From: Thunnus maccoyii | Lineage: Eukaryota; Chordata; Actinopteri; Scombriformes; Scombridae | Direction of reading: 5' to 3' | DNA length: 64,000 bases | NCBI RefSeq assembly: GCF_910596095.1 | Contig: NC_056553.1 | Location: forward strand, 3,706,291-3,770,290 | Shown here: positions 33,290 through 46,733 of the stretch, one piece after another | Position numbering within the stretch: position 1 is the first letter of the stretch | Layout: each line of letters opens with the position of its first letter | Notes under the pieces: generated by a model | Databases searched by the model: none | Seen by the model: only the letters and a program-made list of their open reading frames with translations | What the model was told of the DNA's origin: nothing | Position numbers and translations under genes: made by a program

Positions 33290-34099
33290 CCCATATCACG
33301 TTAACATCACGTCATCGCTCCAGCTGTGACGTAAGGCCGCCGCTGGGGCTGGCTTGTGCCTGGCACGTGCGCTGCAACACGAGCCCAGGGGCCGCGCCAA
33401 ATGCAGCCACGTGAGGGGGGGAGAGGGGCGGTCACAACGGCTAAAAAAAAGCAAAGTGGCGCTAACACACCTTGGTATTAAAAATAGAAGCGATACAAAC
33501 ATCAGTTAAGATATTTTTAACCGCAAATTTCAAGTCAACGCGTTATTAATATTCCTCCGCCGGGCTTCTACCTGGTTGCTAGGCGACGCATCAGCGTGAG
33601 TGGCGTTTCAGGCGTATTAATATGTAAATTAGCCAACTGTGATGCGGTCACACTAACGATGAAGCTGAATCATTAATATTAATTTATTCTCCATTAGTAA
33701 ATCACTGGTTCTGAAAGAGATGAAATACACTTACAGCCACGTTAGAACAATTAATAGTATTTAATTTTTTATGACATAGTGCTTTTATGTTTCTCGGTTG
33801 TGGGGAAAATAGATCCAACCGTTGATTGTGTTTCGTCACTAACTGAACCTTCAAATATAGCTGCAATATTGGCAGTTAATGTCACAGAAAAGCACAACTT
33901 GTCATATGGATGCGCTCCCCTCCCCTCTCTGTCTCAGCATAGCTCACCGCTCCTAGCATCATGTTTTCCTCCGTCTTTCCCTGAGTCATTGCGGTCTCTC
34001 GGGATTTTCAGTCGGTTTCGGCGGTTTTCAGCCTCTGCGGGATCCTGTCAGGTCCCTACCGGTGGAAAAAAAAAAAAAAAAAACTCGACGACCGTTGAG
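33290..34099 (+). promoter_or_regulatory. map7d2: Candidate promoter and 5'UTR of map7d2
   Basis: 33293-33430 is the most GC- and CpG-rich stretch between eif1ax and map7d2, with CACGTG (33409), CACGTGC (33365) and TGACGTAA (33327) motifs. GTTGCTAGGCGAC at 33575-33587 resembles an RFX X-box with one mismatch. The frame of the first coding exon stays open upstream to an ATG at 33779, so a longer N-terminus cannot be excluded. An A18 run lies just before the chosen ATG. Confidence 0.4.
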
Positions 34100-34136
34100 A
34101 TGACTGAAGTGGCTCCGAGCTTTCCTGACATGACAG
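34100..34136 (+). CDS. map7d2: map7d2 putative first coding exon
   Basis: Encodes [12 protein letters not shown] plus one base, donor ACAG|GTGAGG. The phase fits exon 35378-35461, which encodes a Pro/Ser-rich stretch. The start has a purine at -3. This is the least certain exon, because the family N-terminus is variable and the frame is open upstream. Confidence 0.6.
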
Positions 34137-34498
34137 GTGAGGGAAAATATGCTTTCACGTATAAATTTATGTTATTCCCAATACATGTATAGGAATAGAA
34201 AAGGGCGTTTAACAGTTCATGTACTTGCTCACTGATTCAGACACATGATTTATAGCCCAGAACATGGACAAGCCCTAGTTTATCAATGACTTATTGATTA
34301 AAAAGCATGAATTTCCCTTTAAAAAATCCTGTTTAGGTTGCAATCTTCTGTTTAAGACTTCTTTGTGTCAGGCTATGCTTTGTACTTGATGTTTATTTTA
34401 AAGATTAATGCCAATATAAAATGGTTATAGGTTGGTTTATCCTGCATCTGGAGTGCATCCATTGAGTGCACTGTGGAATATATCTATCTATCTATCTG

Positions 34499-34579
<81 letters not shown>

Positions 34580-36301
34580 GTATATATATGTATATATATA
34601 TGCAGAATATATTAGAAGAATATACTCATTTTTGCTGAATTTCATATTGCATCTGAATAACATGAGAATAGGTGATGTTTCTATATTGCAAAATACATGT
34701 AGAGAGTACATTTATAGATCCTGATGCTCTTTTTTAATATGCTGCATTGTATGTTTCCCTCTATTAAGGCTGCAGGACGTATGCAGCTGTCTTTCCTACA
34801 TCAACCATGTTCTTTCGTTAATGCAGCAGCTTGTATGTGTGATCATACTGTACTGTATGTCACACATGCATCGACTGAAAGAAGCTATTGTCGTTTTTTA
34901 AAATGTGATTCAGACGATTTTTCTGCATGTGATGTCATCTTGAGTGCAGATTAAGCCGGAGTGGAGCCATTGGGACACTTCAGCTTAGCATGTATTTGCA
35001 TATGTAATGACTGGAAGTGTGTGTTCAGAGCATGTTTTCAGCTGTCACATGTGTATGTCAATATGTAAATGTCCGCTGGCAGCTTTCATGTCAGTTTGAT
35101 GGATTGAGAAATAAAAACATGAGAGGGCTGAGGGTTACACTCGAGGGGTCTTGCACTGACAGCTCGCACTGACACCTAACCCCAAAGGTGATACAGTGAT
35201 TGAAAGGAGATTTATTGCATTTGGAAGCCATGTTCAATATGTGTGATTGCTAGTTTTGGAGTCTATTCTACATTTATGAATGCAACCACTCCAGCTTTAT
35301 GCTTTTTTTTTGCAGTGTTTGCATCTTGGCCAGTGTAGAATAAATCATGTCTTGACTGTTCTCCCCCAAAATCACAGCCCTGGCACCTCCTCCTGCGCCG
35401 CTGCTCACCAATAGGAATGCGTCTCCTGCTCGATCACCATCCAATCACAGGAGCCCTCCAGGTAAACTTCTAATCACAATAAAATACTTTGATGTGCTGC
35501 TACTATCTCTGTAATCCAGGGCAGAAAAAATGGTAATTTAACAGCATCACTATGAGTTCAAACTATCTACAAAGTGGAAATTCTGCAAGTACACAGTGTT
35601 TAAATTACACCTCAGATAATCCAGTCTAATATTTATGATTTGCAGGTGTCTCGTCTAGTCTTGAGAGAAATAATATTTCACTCAGCTTTATTATTTCAGT
35701 TTTTTGCATGTTTGTTTGTTTTTTCCATTATAAACGATTTTTAACTGGAAGGATCTACTGTTGTCTTGTATATTAGCCTGAACACTTGTTTCCACGGTAT
35801 ACGACAATTTACACTTTCTTATATGGAATAACTCTCATCATGAAAAATCATGAATACTTTTATTAATCTTATTTCCTTTTAACCATTTTTTGTGGAGGGC
35901 TAGCATACTGATAACTTGTTAACACCAATATTAATATTTTTTTTCCAATTTCTTCTCAAGACTTAGATGAATTGATTATATGTAAGAGGGGAGCAGATAG
36001 TTCAGTATGTTTTAGTTATCTGACACCAAATTCACACAAAATCCTTACAAACAGACGCACACATGAAACAATACGACACAATAGAAAAGCAGCCAAGAAT
36101 TTAAAACATATGTTCAACCTTACAACCTGCCGGCAGTAGAACTCGTCTCTTAATTTTTCCTTCATGTGTGTCAAGGTTCCCTGCGGACGGACCGGCAGCA
36201 TTTAGCTAAAGAGCGGCGCGAGGACAGAGAGAAGACACACGGTATGAGTAACTGTCCAGCTGGTGCAGCTCTATGTGGGCTGTGCTGTTCATCTGTCACT
36301 G

Positions 36302-36351
<50 letters not shown>

Positions 36352-39300
36352 GCTGTGGGTGCAGTGTGTGGGCTCGTGTTGAAAGTATTCACATGTTTAA
36401 AGCTTTTATGAGATACGTTTATTCATATTGACAGATAGTTAACCATAAAAATAAAAGGAGTTTACAGAATCAAGGGGTGAATGATAATAAACACCTAAAT
36501 AGAAAAATATAGACAAAAAGAAATCAAGAAAAGAAAGGATTTCTGGACTATTTAAGGTATTTGGGGAGAATAGGAGTGAGGTTCTATGGGCTGATCTAAC
36601 TAAAGCTGACAAGTATTTATATATACACTTAGAAATACATCTTTTATAAGTCTTACATTTAAATATTTACTTGGTAAGAAAACAGTAAATGGTAGAGAGT
36701 GTTGTACAGAACAAGACAAACTTGTAATTTGGGGTCTGTAATATAATGGATTTGACTTCATTAGACTTAGTACCAGCAATAAATGTACTCAAGTATTCAA
36801 AGTAAAAGTACTTGTTGTGAGGAAGAATAGAGTTTAGTTCCACTATCTGGTGAAAACTCTGTATGCCCAGTTTTCTGATTTTGATTCTGAAGCAAGAAAA
36901 GGACCAAAGACAGAGAAGTGGAGGTCAAAGAGGAAAGAAAGGACAAATGAAGCAAACAAAGAAGAAAAGAAAGCCAGAGATGTCTCTGAGTTTCTCTAAA
37001 AGTAACGTCATCAAGCTGTTTTTCAGAGCTCCTAAAAAGACATTGTGAATAGACAGGAATGACTTATAACCAGCTACAACCAGTAACACCAGTAACTCAA
37101 TAACATTTATGGGAATTTAATGGGTTTAATTTCAATGTGATTCAAAATACTTGATTCATCCCTCAAGAGGAAATTTGAAGCAAACAAGTAAACATGTACA
37201 ATTCATTTACACACATGAAAACAATCTGAAACATACAAATATGACAATGTCAGAAAGAGCTGAAACACAAGGATTAATGTCCGGTCTGTAGCTGATCAAT
37301 AATATCAACACCACAAAGGCACATATGAATCAAAAGTGTCAAAAGTACAAGTGTATTTATCAGTCTATGCACAAAGTAAACTGACAACTTCTACTGTTGC
37401 TGTTCAAGTGTAACGAGACATATTGGACATGTTGGTTTGACTAAATATTTTCAGCTCTTAGTCAAAGAACTAAATTAAAGGGATTTAATATTCTTTGCCA
37501 GGATGAGCCTCCTGGCAGTGTAGAGACAACCTTTAAAAACATGTAGACCAGAATGTAGAGAGTTACATGAATTCTGTTATCGGGATGTGATTATTTTTAA
37601 ATACTCTGAATTTTACAGAGGTTGGTTGGCAGGTCTAATAGATTCTCAGGTGTATGGGGTCAAGTATACCTGGCTACAGACCTGCATACAAGACCCATAT
37701 TTATTCCATGAACATAAGATCTGAATATACAAGATAACTGGGGCTGCAACTAACGATTATTTTCATTATCAAATAATCATTTTGTCTATAAATGTTAGAA
37801 AATAATGAAAAAGCTTGTAGAAATTTCACACAGCTCAAGATGACATCTCGTTTTGTCTGACCAAAAGTCCAAAACCCGATATTTAGTTTACAATATGGAA
37901 ATTATATATGTATTATATATGTATTAAATATGTAAATGTATGACTGACATATAATATATATAAAACTTCAGAAAATGGTCAAATGTTTTACCCAAAACCC
38001 AAAGATATTTAGTTTACTATAATGTAATGAAAGGAAAAGCATCAAATCTTCACATTTGAGAAGCACATTTTCAGCTAACCCTAACTCTAACCCCTACCCC
38101 TAACCCCTAACCCTACCCCTAACTCTAACCCCTAACCCTAACTCTAACCCCTACCCCTAACCCTAACTCTAACCCCTAACTCAAACCCCTAACCCTAATT
38201 CTAACCCCTAACCCTAACTCTAACCCCTAACTCAAACCCCTAACCCTAATTCTAACCCTAACTCTAACCCCTAACTCCTAACCCTAACCCCTAACCCTAA
38301 CTCTAACCCCTAACCCTAACTCTAACCCCCAACTCAAACCCCTAACCCTAACTCTAACCCCTAACTCAAACCCCTAACCCTAATTCTAACCCTAACTCTA
38401 ACCCCTAACTCCTAACCCTAACCCCTAACCCTAATCCTAACTCTAACCCCTAACCCTAATTCTAACCCCTAACCCTAACTCTAACCCCTAACCCTAACCC
38501 TAATTCTAACCCCTAACCCTAATTCTAACCCTAACTCTAACCCCTAACTCCTAACCCTAACTCTAACCCCTAACCCTAATCCTAACCCTAACTCTAACCC
38601 CTAACCCTAACTCTAACCCCTAACTCAAACCCCTAACCCTAATTCTAACCCCTAACCCTAACCCTAATTCTAACCCCTAACCCTAACTCTAACCCCTAAC
38701 CCTAACTCTAACCCCTAACCCTAACTCTAACCCCCAACTCAAACCCCTAACCCTAACTCTAACCCCTAACTCAAACCCCTAACCCTAATTCTAATCCCTA
38801 ACCCTAATTCTAACCCTAACTCTAACCCCTAACTCCAACTCTAACCCCTAACCCTAATCCTAACTCTAACCCCTAACCCCAATTCTAACCCCTAACCCTA
38901 ACTCTAACCCTAACTCTAACCCCTAACCCTAACTCTAACCCCTAACCCTAATTCTAACCCCTAACCCTAACTCTAACCCTAACTCTAACCCCTAACTCTA
39001 ACCCCTAACCCTAACCCCTAACCCTAACTCTAACCCCTAACCCTAACTCTAACCCCTAACTCAAACCCCTAACCCTAACTCTAACCCCTAACTCAAACCC
39101 CTAACCCTAACTCTAACCCCTAACCCTAATTCTAACCCCTAACCCTAATCCTAACTCTAACCCTAACCCTAACCCCTAACTCTAACCCCTAACCCTAACC
39201 TCTAACCCTAACCCTTTGACACTAATTTTCTGTCAATCGACTAATCAATTAATCTACTAATTATGGCAGCTCTAAAGATAACTAGTTCCAGCTGTCTGAC

Positions 39301-42300
39301 AAATGTAGAGGAGAAAAAAGTACAATATTATGTAACGTAAGAGAAGAATAAAGTCTCCCAAAACAGAAATACTCCAATAAAGTACCAGCAGCTCAAAAGT
39401 TACTGAAGAACTTTATTGTGTTTAGTTACATCTCGTCTGTACTTGTGTGTGCAGAGCTGGAGGTGGTGCTGCGGGATAAGGAGCGACGTGCTCAGCAGCA
39501 GCTGGAGCGCTGCAGCGAGGAGCGAGGGAGGAAGATGGAGGAGCAGAGGAAGAAGGAGAAGCGACGCAGGTCGGCAGCTGAGGAGAAGAGACGTCTGCAG
39601 CAAGAAGCAGAGAAGGTCAGAGGTCATGGCACGCTAAAATTCACCTCGAATCATCTTCTCAAACATACTGAAATTATATTTTTACTCCTGCTGAGAAGCT
39701 TTTTAGTTGTCGGTTTGGATTCTTAGGACATTAATTGCAACTAGTTGACTGACATGAATACAGTATAAAATTAAAATCTGATTTATAGCAGGCAGCATCT
39801 GATCAAAGAAGAAGCAAACTAAAAGTCTGACAAAGCAGTCATTGTCAACTTCTGGTACTTTGCAGTTTTCACTTCATGTTGCTACGGACAGAATTAGATC
39901 AGTACTAAAAAAAAGTATTGAAATGTGATACTCACCTCATTTTGTTAAAGCTCCTAAATCCAATTCCACTAAAATGGTAAATGGACTACATTTAATGGAC
40001 GGCCTTTCTAGTCTTCTGACCACTCAGAGTGCTTTACGCTACACGCCAACATTCACACACACTGATGGTGCAGCCTTCAGGAGCAACTTCAGCATCTTTC
40101 CCAAGAACACTTTGACATGTAGACTGGAGGAGCTGGGGATCGAACCGCCGATCTTCTGATTAGTGGATGACCCGCTCTACCTCCTGAGCCATTGTTGCAT
40201 CACATTAAAAACCTCACAAAGACATCCCCAACTTGTTTTATTAGTTTTTAATAACATAATAAATTACACATACATCAATGAATCAACTACAGCCTCTTCA
40301 ATTCATATTTATGTATCCCCTCCTTCATCTCACCTCCCCATCCTTGAACAGTGAATCCCTTCGTGTCTTTCTTGTTGTCATTCGTAAACTTAAACCAATA
40401 AATATAACTCTTGTGTGAGGAAAAACATCTTTTTCACCAGTGATCACTTCCCCTCAATCCCTTTTTCTCTCTCCGAGCTCTTTGCCGCTCGGTTTATTGA
40501 CTCCACCCGTTAATGGAGTCAGTGTATTTCCAGCTGTTGTTAGGCTGAACCAGAGTTTAATAGAATAGCTAGTAATTAAAGCAGAAGCTCTAATGACTTT
40601 CTGTCAGCTGACCAATTGTGTGCATTCAACTGAGACATGAAAAGTTCGGCTGGTTTTCTCCATTTGACTTAAAGCTGCAGTGCATCAGGTCTGGATTTAT
40701 TTCCCCCCCAGCTGAAGGTCATCTAAATCCTGTCCAAGTCATTCTGAAGGTTATTGTGTTCTTGTCAGAGCCAATTAGATGAGACAGCAGTGATTCACAA
40801 TACAGTGGTATGAAAAAGTTTAGGCACCCCTGACAATTTCCATTATTTTCATTTATAAATCATTGAGTGTTTGGATCAGCAATTTCATTTTGATCAATCA
40901 AGTAACTGATGGACACAGCATTATGTCAGTAGTGAAATGAGGTTTATTGGATTAAGAGAAAATGTGCAATATGCATCAAAACAAAATTAGACAGGTGCAT
41001 AAATTTGGGCACTCCAACAGAAAAATCACATGAATATTTAGTCAAGCCTCCTTTTTCAAAAATAACAGCCTCTAGACGCTTCCTATAGCCTCTAATGAGT
41101 GTCTGAAGGTATTTTGGACCATTCCTCCTTACAAAACATCTCCAGTTCACTTAGGTTTGATGGTTGCCGAGCATGGACAGCGTGCTTTAAATCATCCCAC
41201 AGATTTTCAATGATAATCAGGTCTGGGGACTGGGATGGCCATGACAGAACATTGTACTTGTTCCTCTGCATGAATGCCTGAGTAGATTTTGAGCAGTGTT
41301 TTGGGTCGTTGTCTTGTTGAAATATCCAGCCCCGGCGTAACTTCAACTTTGTGACTTACTCTTGAACATTATTCTCAAGAATCTGCTGATATTGAGTGGA
41401 ATCCATGCGACCCTCAACTTTAACAAGATTCCCAGTATCGGCACTGGCCACACAGCCCCACAGCATGTTGGAACCTCCACCAAATTATACTGTGGGCAGC
41501 AAGTGTTTCTCTTGGAATGCTGTGTTCTTTCGCCGCCATGCATAACGCCCCTTGTTATGAACAAATAAGCTTTGTTTCATCAGTCCACAGGACCTTATTC
41601 CAAACTGAAGCTGGCTTGTCCAAATGTGCTTTTGCATACCTCAAGCGACTCTGTTTGTGGTGTGTGTGCAGAAAAGGCTTCTTCCGCATCACTCTCCCAT
41701 ACAGCTTCTCCCTGTGCAAAGTGCGCTGAATTGTTGAACGATGCACAGTGACACCATCTGCAGCAAGATGATGTTGTAGGTCTTTGGAGGTGGTCTGTGG
41801 GTTGTCTTTGACCATTCTCACCACCCTTCGCCTTTGCCTCTCTGATATTTTTCTTGGCCTGCCACTTCTGGCCTTAACAAGAACCGTGCCTATGGTCTTC
41901 CATTTCCTCATTATGTTCCTCACAGTGGGAACTGACAGCTGAAATCTCTGAGAAAGCTTTTTGTAGCCCTCCCCTAAACTATAATGTTGAACAATCTTTG
42001 TTTTCAGGTCATTTGAGAGTTGTTTTGAGGCCCCCATGTTGCCACTCTTTAGAGGAGAGTCAAAGAGAAGAACAACTTGCAATTGGCCACCTTAAATACC
42101 TTTTCTCATGATTTGCACCTGGCTAAGAAGTTCAAGGCTTAATGATCTCACCAAACCAATTTTGTGTTCCAATTAATCAGTTCTAAGTAGTTACAGGTGT
42201 TCAAATCAACACAATGACAAGGGTGCCCAAATTTTTGCACAGTCTATTTTTCAACGTCTGATTTAATTTCATACAACTTAATATCGCTACACTAAAAATC

Positions 42301-45300
42301 TTTTTTCTGGAAAATACCCCAGTACTCAGCTTTTATTAGAAAATGAATGGCATGCCAATGTGATCATTTTCTATGAAGACAGAGTAAATTATTATGTAGC
42401 CTCAGAGGGGTGCCTGGACTTTTTCATACCACTGTATGATGCAAAAGGAAGTTATATAGAAATGAACAAAGTTTAGCTCACAGCTGACACCACTACCTCG
42501 GCTTTACGGAGCTTTATAGTGAGTTTCAGCTCATTGTTTATCTGTCCGGCTGAAACTTTACTGTTCTGGTTCACTCTCAGCGCTCTCATAGTGTCGTTTT
42601 CAGAGAAAAAGCTGTAAAAAGCCACTTTACACTACCTGCTCAGCACCAAACAGACACAGTTAGCTGTAGACTAGCTGGTGAACAGAATGGAGTATTTAGC
42701 AGCTAAAGAGCCAGATATTTCCCTCAGGAGTTGGTAGAGAGCAAAAACAGAGCTAAACTAGAGTGAATATTGGACTTACATTCACCAGGTGGACAGAAAC
42801 ACGACTCCACATGAATGATAATGTTGCTCTGTAACTGCTGGATGTGGAAATAAACTGTCTGCAAAAGACATATCAACTTAAAAGGTGATGACATGTCAGT
42901 GTTATGTTCACTACTTGTTTCTGCTGCCCTCAAGGGGCCAAAAATCTGTTACTGCAGGTTTAAGCATTTGTGGAGAAAAATGTAGTAACACATTGCTATT
43001 TGTGAACAGACTTGTACGTTGAACTTGTGAAATTCTTTGGCTGCCCATCTGCAATTATTCAAAAAATTACAGAAGTAGATGCAGCAGAGAGAAATCAGAG
43101 CGAGGAGGAGAGAGAGCAGCATATGCTACTCCCTTATTACCAGCTCTGAAGTGCTGCTGAGCAACATCCTGTCTTTACAGCAGCAGGATCTGCTCATATT
43201 CGCTTGTTTTTTGTCAGGAAGTAGCCTTTAAATTTAAAAATAAGACTCATCACTTTGTTCTCTGTGAGTCATGAGTGGGCACCGCTTTGCTGAAAACAAT
43301 TGACTCATCATTTTTTTTAGCATCCGACATAAATTACCTGCAGCGTTATCTGCAATAACCCTTTCATGTCGACCTAGAATATAAATCATAAGAACCCGTT
43401 GAAACGCTGAGCAGCACGTGAAGGGTTAACGAGCTCCAAGTCAGTGACAGTCTGGTCCACAGAGGGGAGGGAGGGGTCACTGTCTATATTGATTTAAAAG
43501 CTGTGTTTGCATGCTAACAGCCCCCTCCCCCCCCCTCCTGTCCACACACTCATATACATACATTTAATGACATAATGATCCGTCGGTCTCACGGGGCGAT
43601 GACATCATCGGCAGCGTATCATGTGCCGTTTACTGGAACAGACAGTCGATGCTCGCAGCGCTGTGACAAGCACATATTTCACCTCTGAAAAGGAAACAGA
43701 AATCTACACAATCAATATCAGAACAGGAGGTTTTCATAAAGAATTCATTTAGGATTTCAGTCTTTATTGTGAGCATTTACTGTAGTAAAGGTTAATGCTC
43801 GTTGCTTTCTTATAAAACTGTTTAAGTCAGAATTCTTTGTTCTTAGTCACAAATTATTCACAAAGCTCAAGCTGACGTCTTCAAATGTTTTATTTTGTCT
43901 GATCAACAGTCCAAGAATATTCATTTTATTCTTCTATTCACGATAGAAAACAGAGAAAAGCAGCAAATCCTCACATTGGAGAAGTTTTGGCATGTTGCTT
44001 GATAAATGACTTAAAACAATTAATCTGTTATCAAAATTGATCAAACTAATAAATTGATGGGCTAATAGTTTCCAGTTGCAGAGACAGCGTGGACGTTATA
44101 GTTATTATACTGTACTGTACTATATGGTCGCACCACCAGGAGTGTGGGTTTATTATCATTATAACCCCAAATAATTCAATTTTAGCACCTTTTTTTATGC
44201 TTTATGACTTTTTTTCTCTGCAATTTTTGAAATGAAATTCCAGTAACTGTCATTGAAGGTTTCTTTGTTTGAAGGAGTCAGTGTTTGTTTGTTGTTCTCT
44301 TTGCTAAATTTATAGTCGGCAGTAGTTGTCAGCATCAATCAATCAAACTTTATTCGTAAAGCACCTTTTAGTGCAATTCAAAGTGCTTTACAAGCTGATA
44401 ATATGACAGTACAAATGTATGATTAACAATTAAACAATTTGAGAATATGAAAAATAAAAACTAATAAAAGCAATAAAATAGAACAAAATAGAATAAGATT
44501 AAAAAGATGAAATAGATAAAAGACAGTAACAAAAGGCTGCTACTAACAATTATTTTCATTCTTTTGATTATTTTTTTGAGTAACCAATTAATCGTTATGA
44601 TATCATAATCATCTATAAAACCTCAGAAAATGGTAAAAAAAAAATGTGCATCATAATATCTTAGACCTCAAAGTGAAATCATTAAAGATATTCTATCATG
44701 TAAGAGAAGGAAAAACAGATGTTTCTGAACCTGGAAACACCAAATGTTTAGTAGTTTTACTTTAAAAAAATTACAACGGATCATCAAAATAGTTGCAGAT
44801 TCATCTCCTACCGATCAGATAAATGATTGACAGTTGCAGCTCTAGTTGTCAGATAGCTGATGTGCAGTGTTTGCTTTCTAGTTTTCTGTATTGTGTCACA
44901 TTTTAAAGGTGTTATGCATATGTAGCATCTCCATATGTCAGAGACATTTAACATTCTGGAAAAGTACCTCAGATGTAAATGAGCTCATTATGATTTAACT
45001 CATTTGTGATTAATGTTGTTTAATGCATGTCACTGCCCCTGATAAATAAAACAAACACCACATTAGATACAATCAACTATTCAGAATTCTCACTTTCATG
45101 CAGAAATACTACGGGGAGTTGTGAGAGGTTAAATTAGCATCCATGATATACTTAATTATACTTATATATCACTATTCTGTGCTATATTGGTTGTGTTTGT
45201 GTTGCACAGATTCTCTTAAAATCCTGAATCAGGACGCAGTGATCGACTCTGCTGCAGTCCGCTCGTCTCTGTTCTTCTGTGATCAATATCTACAGTATAC

Positions 45301-46673
45301 CTATATCTCTTTGCACCTCTGGAAACCTACCGTTTCACTCCCTCACCTCACATTTCTGCTGCCTCCTTGTCTTCTTTTAAATCCTTCGTCTTGACTCTGA
45401 GCCACCCCCCCCCCCCCCCCCCCCTCCCTCCACCCACCTCATCCTTACCCCTCCTCCACCTCCTCTCTCCACCCTCCTGCAGTTTGTACGTGACTCTGCA
45501 TGCACCTTCAGCAAACGCCCCCCCACAATGCTGAGGTGGGGCATTTGCCATCTTTTATATATAAAGACAGAGCAGCATATCGGTTTTATGTAGTGCAATT
45601 ACTGTATATACCACAGCTGGCTGCTTACAAACACATTAATGGTTGTTGGTTTAAAAAAAAAATTTTGGAAATAGAAAGCTGAGCCACATAAAAAGCAGGA
45701 AGAGAAAGACAGACAGTTATATCTAATCCTAAAATACATCTTTGTTTCTCTTTTTTGACCCTGCAACAGCAAAATAATACCTGCATGTCATCATAGCTAC
45801 CAATTACACATAAGGGAATAATACAATAATTAAGAAATCAGATATATTAAGCTATAAAATGTCTTGAATACATCACTAAATATACAAAATATATGTCAAA
45901 GACAAAAGTAAACATCAAAACAAGGAGTCATTCACCTCATAAAATATGCAAATTGACGTCCTGCAGAAGGTTAAACTCATATCTGTTGAGTTATTCTCAA
46001 CCATTCACTCGAGTGCATGAAATCTGATTTTTATGCGACAAACTATTAATATGTAAATAAGTTTATTCACCAAAGAAAACGATGCAACTCAAACATTTGG
46101 AAAGTACAAACAGTAAATATGCAAGTAAATAAAAGGTGAGACAGAAGAGAGGAAATCATATTGTTTTACAAGCAAAAGGCTCAAACAGATAGAAAAATAA
46201 TTGTCTATAAATCACATTTTGTTTTGTTGTTGTGAGCTGCATTTTTATTAGGGCGTCAGCTAAGGATTATTTTCATTATTGATCAATCTGCAGATTTTCA
46301 ATAAGTCCATAAAGTGTTTGTTTACAAAATGCCATTTACAATTTCTCTGAGCCAATAGTGATGCCTTCATTTAACATGTTTTGTCTGACAAAGTGTCCAA
46401 AACCAAAATATATTCAATTTACTGTCATATATGACAAAGAAAAAGCTGAAACCAGAGAATATTTGGCATTTTTTGCTTGAAAAATGACTAGATTGATACA
46501 TTTCTCCCATTGATTGATTGACTTGAGCTCTTAAATGTATGTAAAGTATAAAAGGGGGAAAAGGACAGGAATGTAAAGTGAAGCCAACAGAAAGAGACAG
46601 GAAATGGGAAGAAAAAAAGAGCACCAGAGATCAAACAAATGCAACCATTATCAATATCCAATCCACCCACTCA

Positions 46674-46733
<60 letters not shown>

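Larger units (their letters stand above)
40803..42434 (-). mobile_element. Tc1/mariner-like transposon, decayed
   Basis: A 1632 bp element flanked by TA duplications (40801-40802 and 42435-42436). Its ends match as inverted repeats (CAGTGGTATGAAAAAGT.., then GGCACCCCT). A second, inner pair at about 41000-41022 and 42218-42240 (AAATTTGGGCAC) gives the IR/DR arrangement known from fish Tc1 elements. The transposase is on the - strand: helix-turn-helix region and GRPRK motif from 42082 down to 41555, then DDE-region pieces in shifted frames ([24 protein letters not shown]). At least two frame breaks and a stop leave it non-autonomous. It lies in a map7d2 intron. Confidence 0.92.

Noticed and set aside
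38075..39215. Possible chromosome end
   Set aside because: map7d2 exons and one MITE lie on both sides and the units are degenerate, so it is interstitial.
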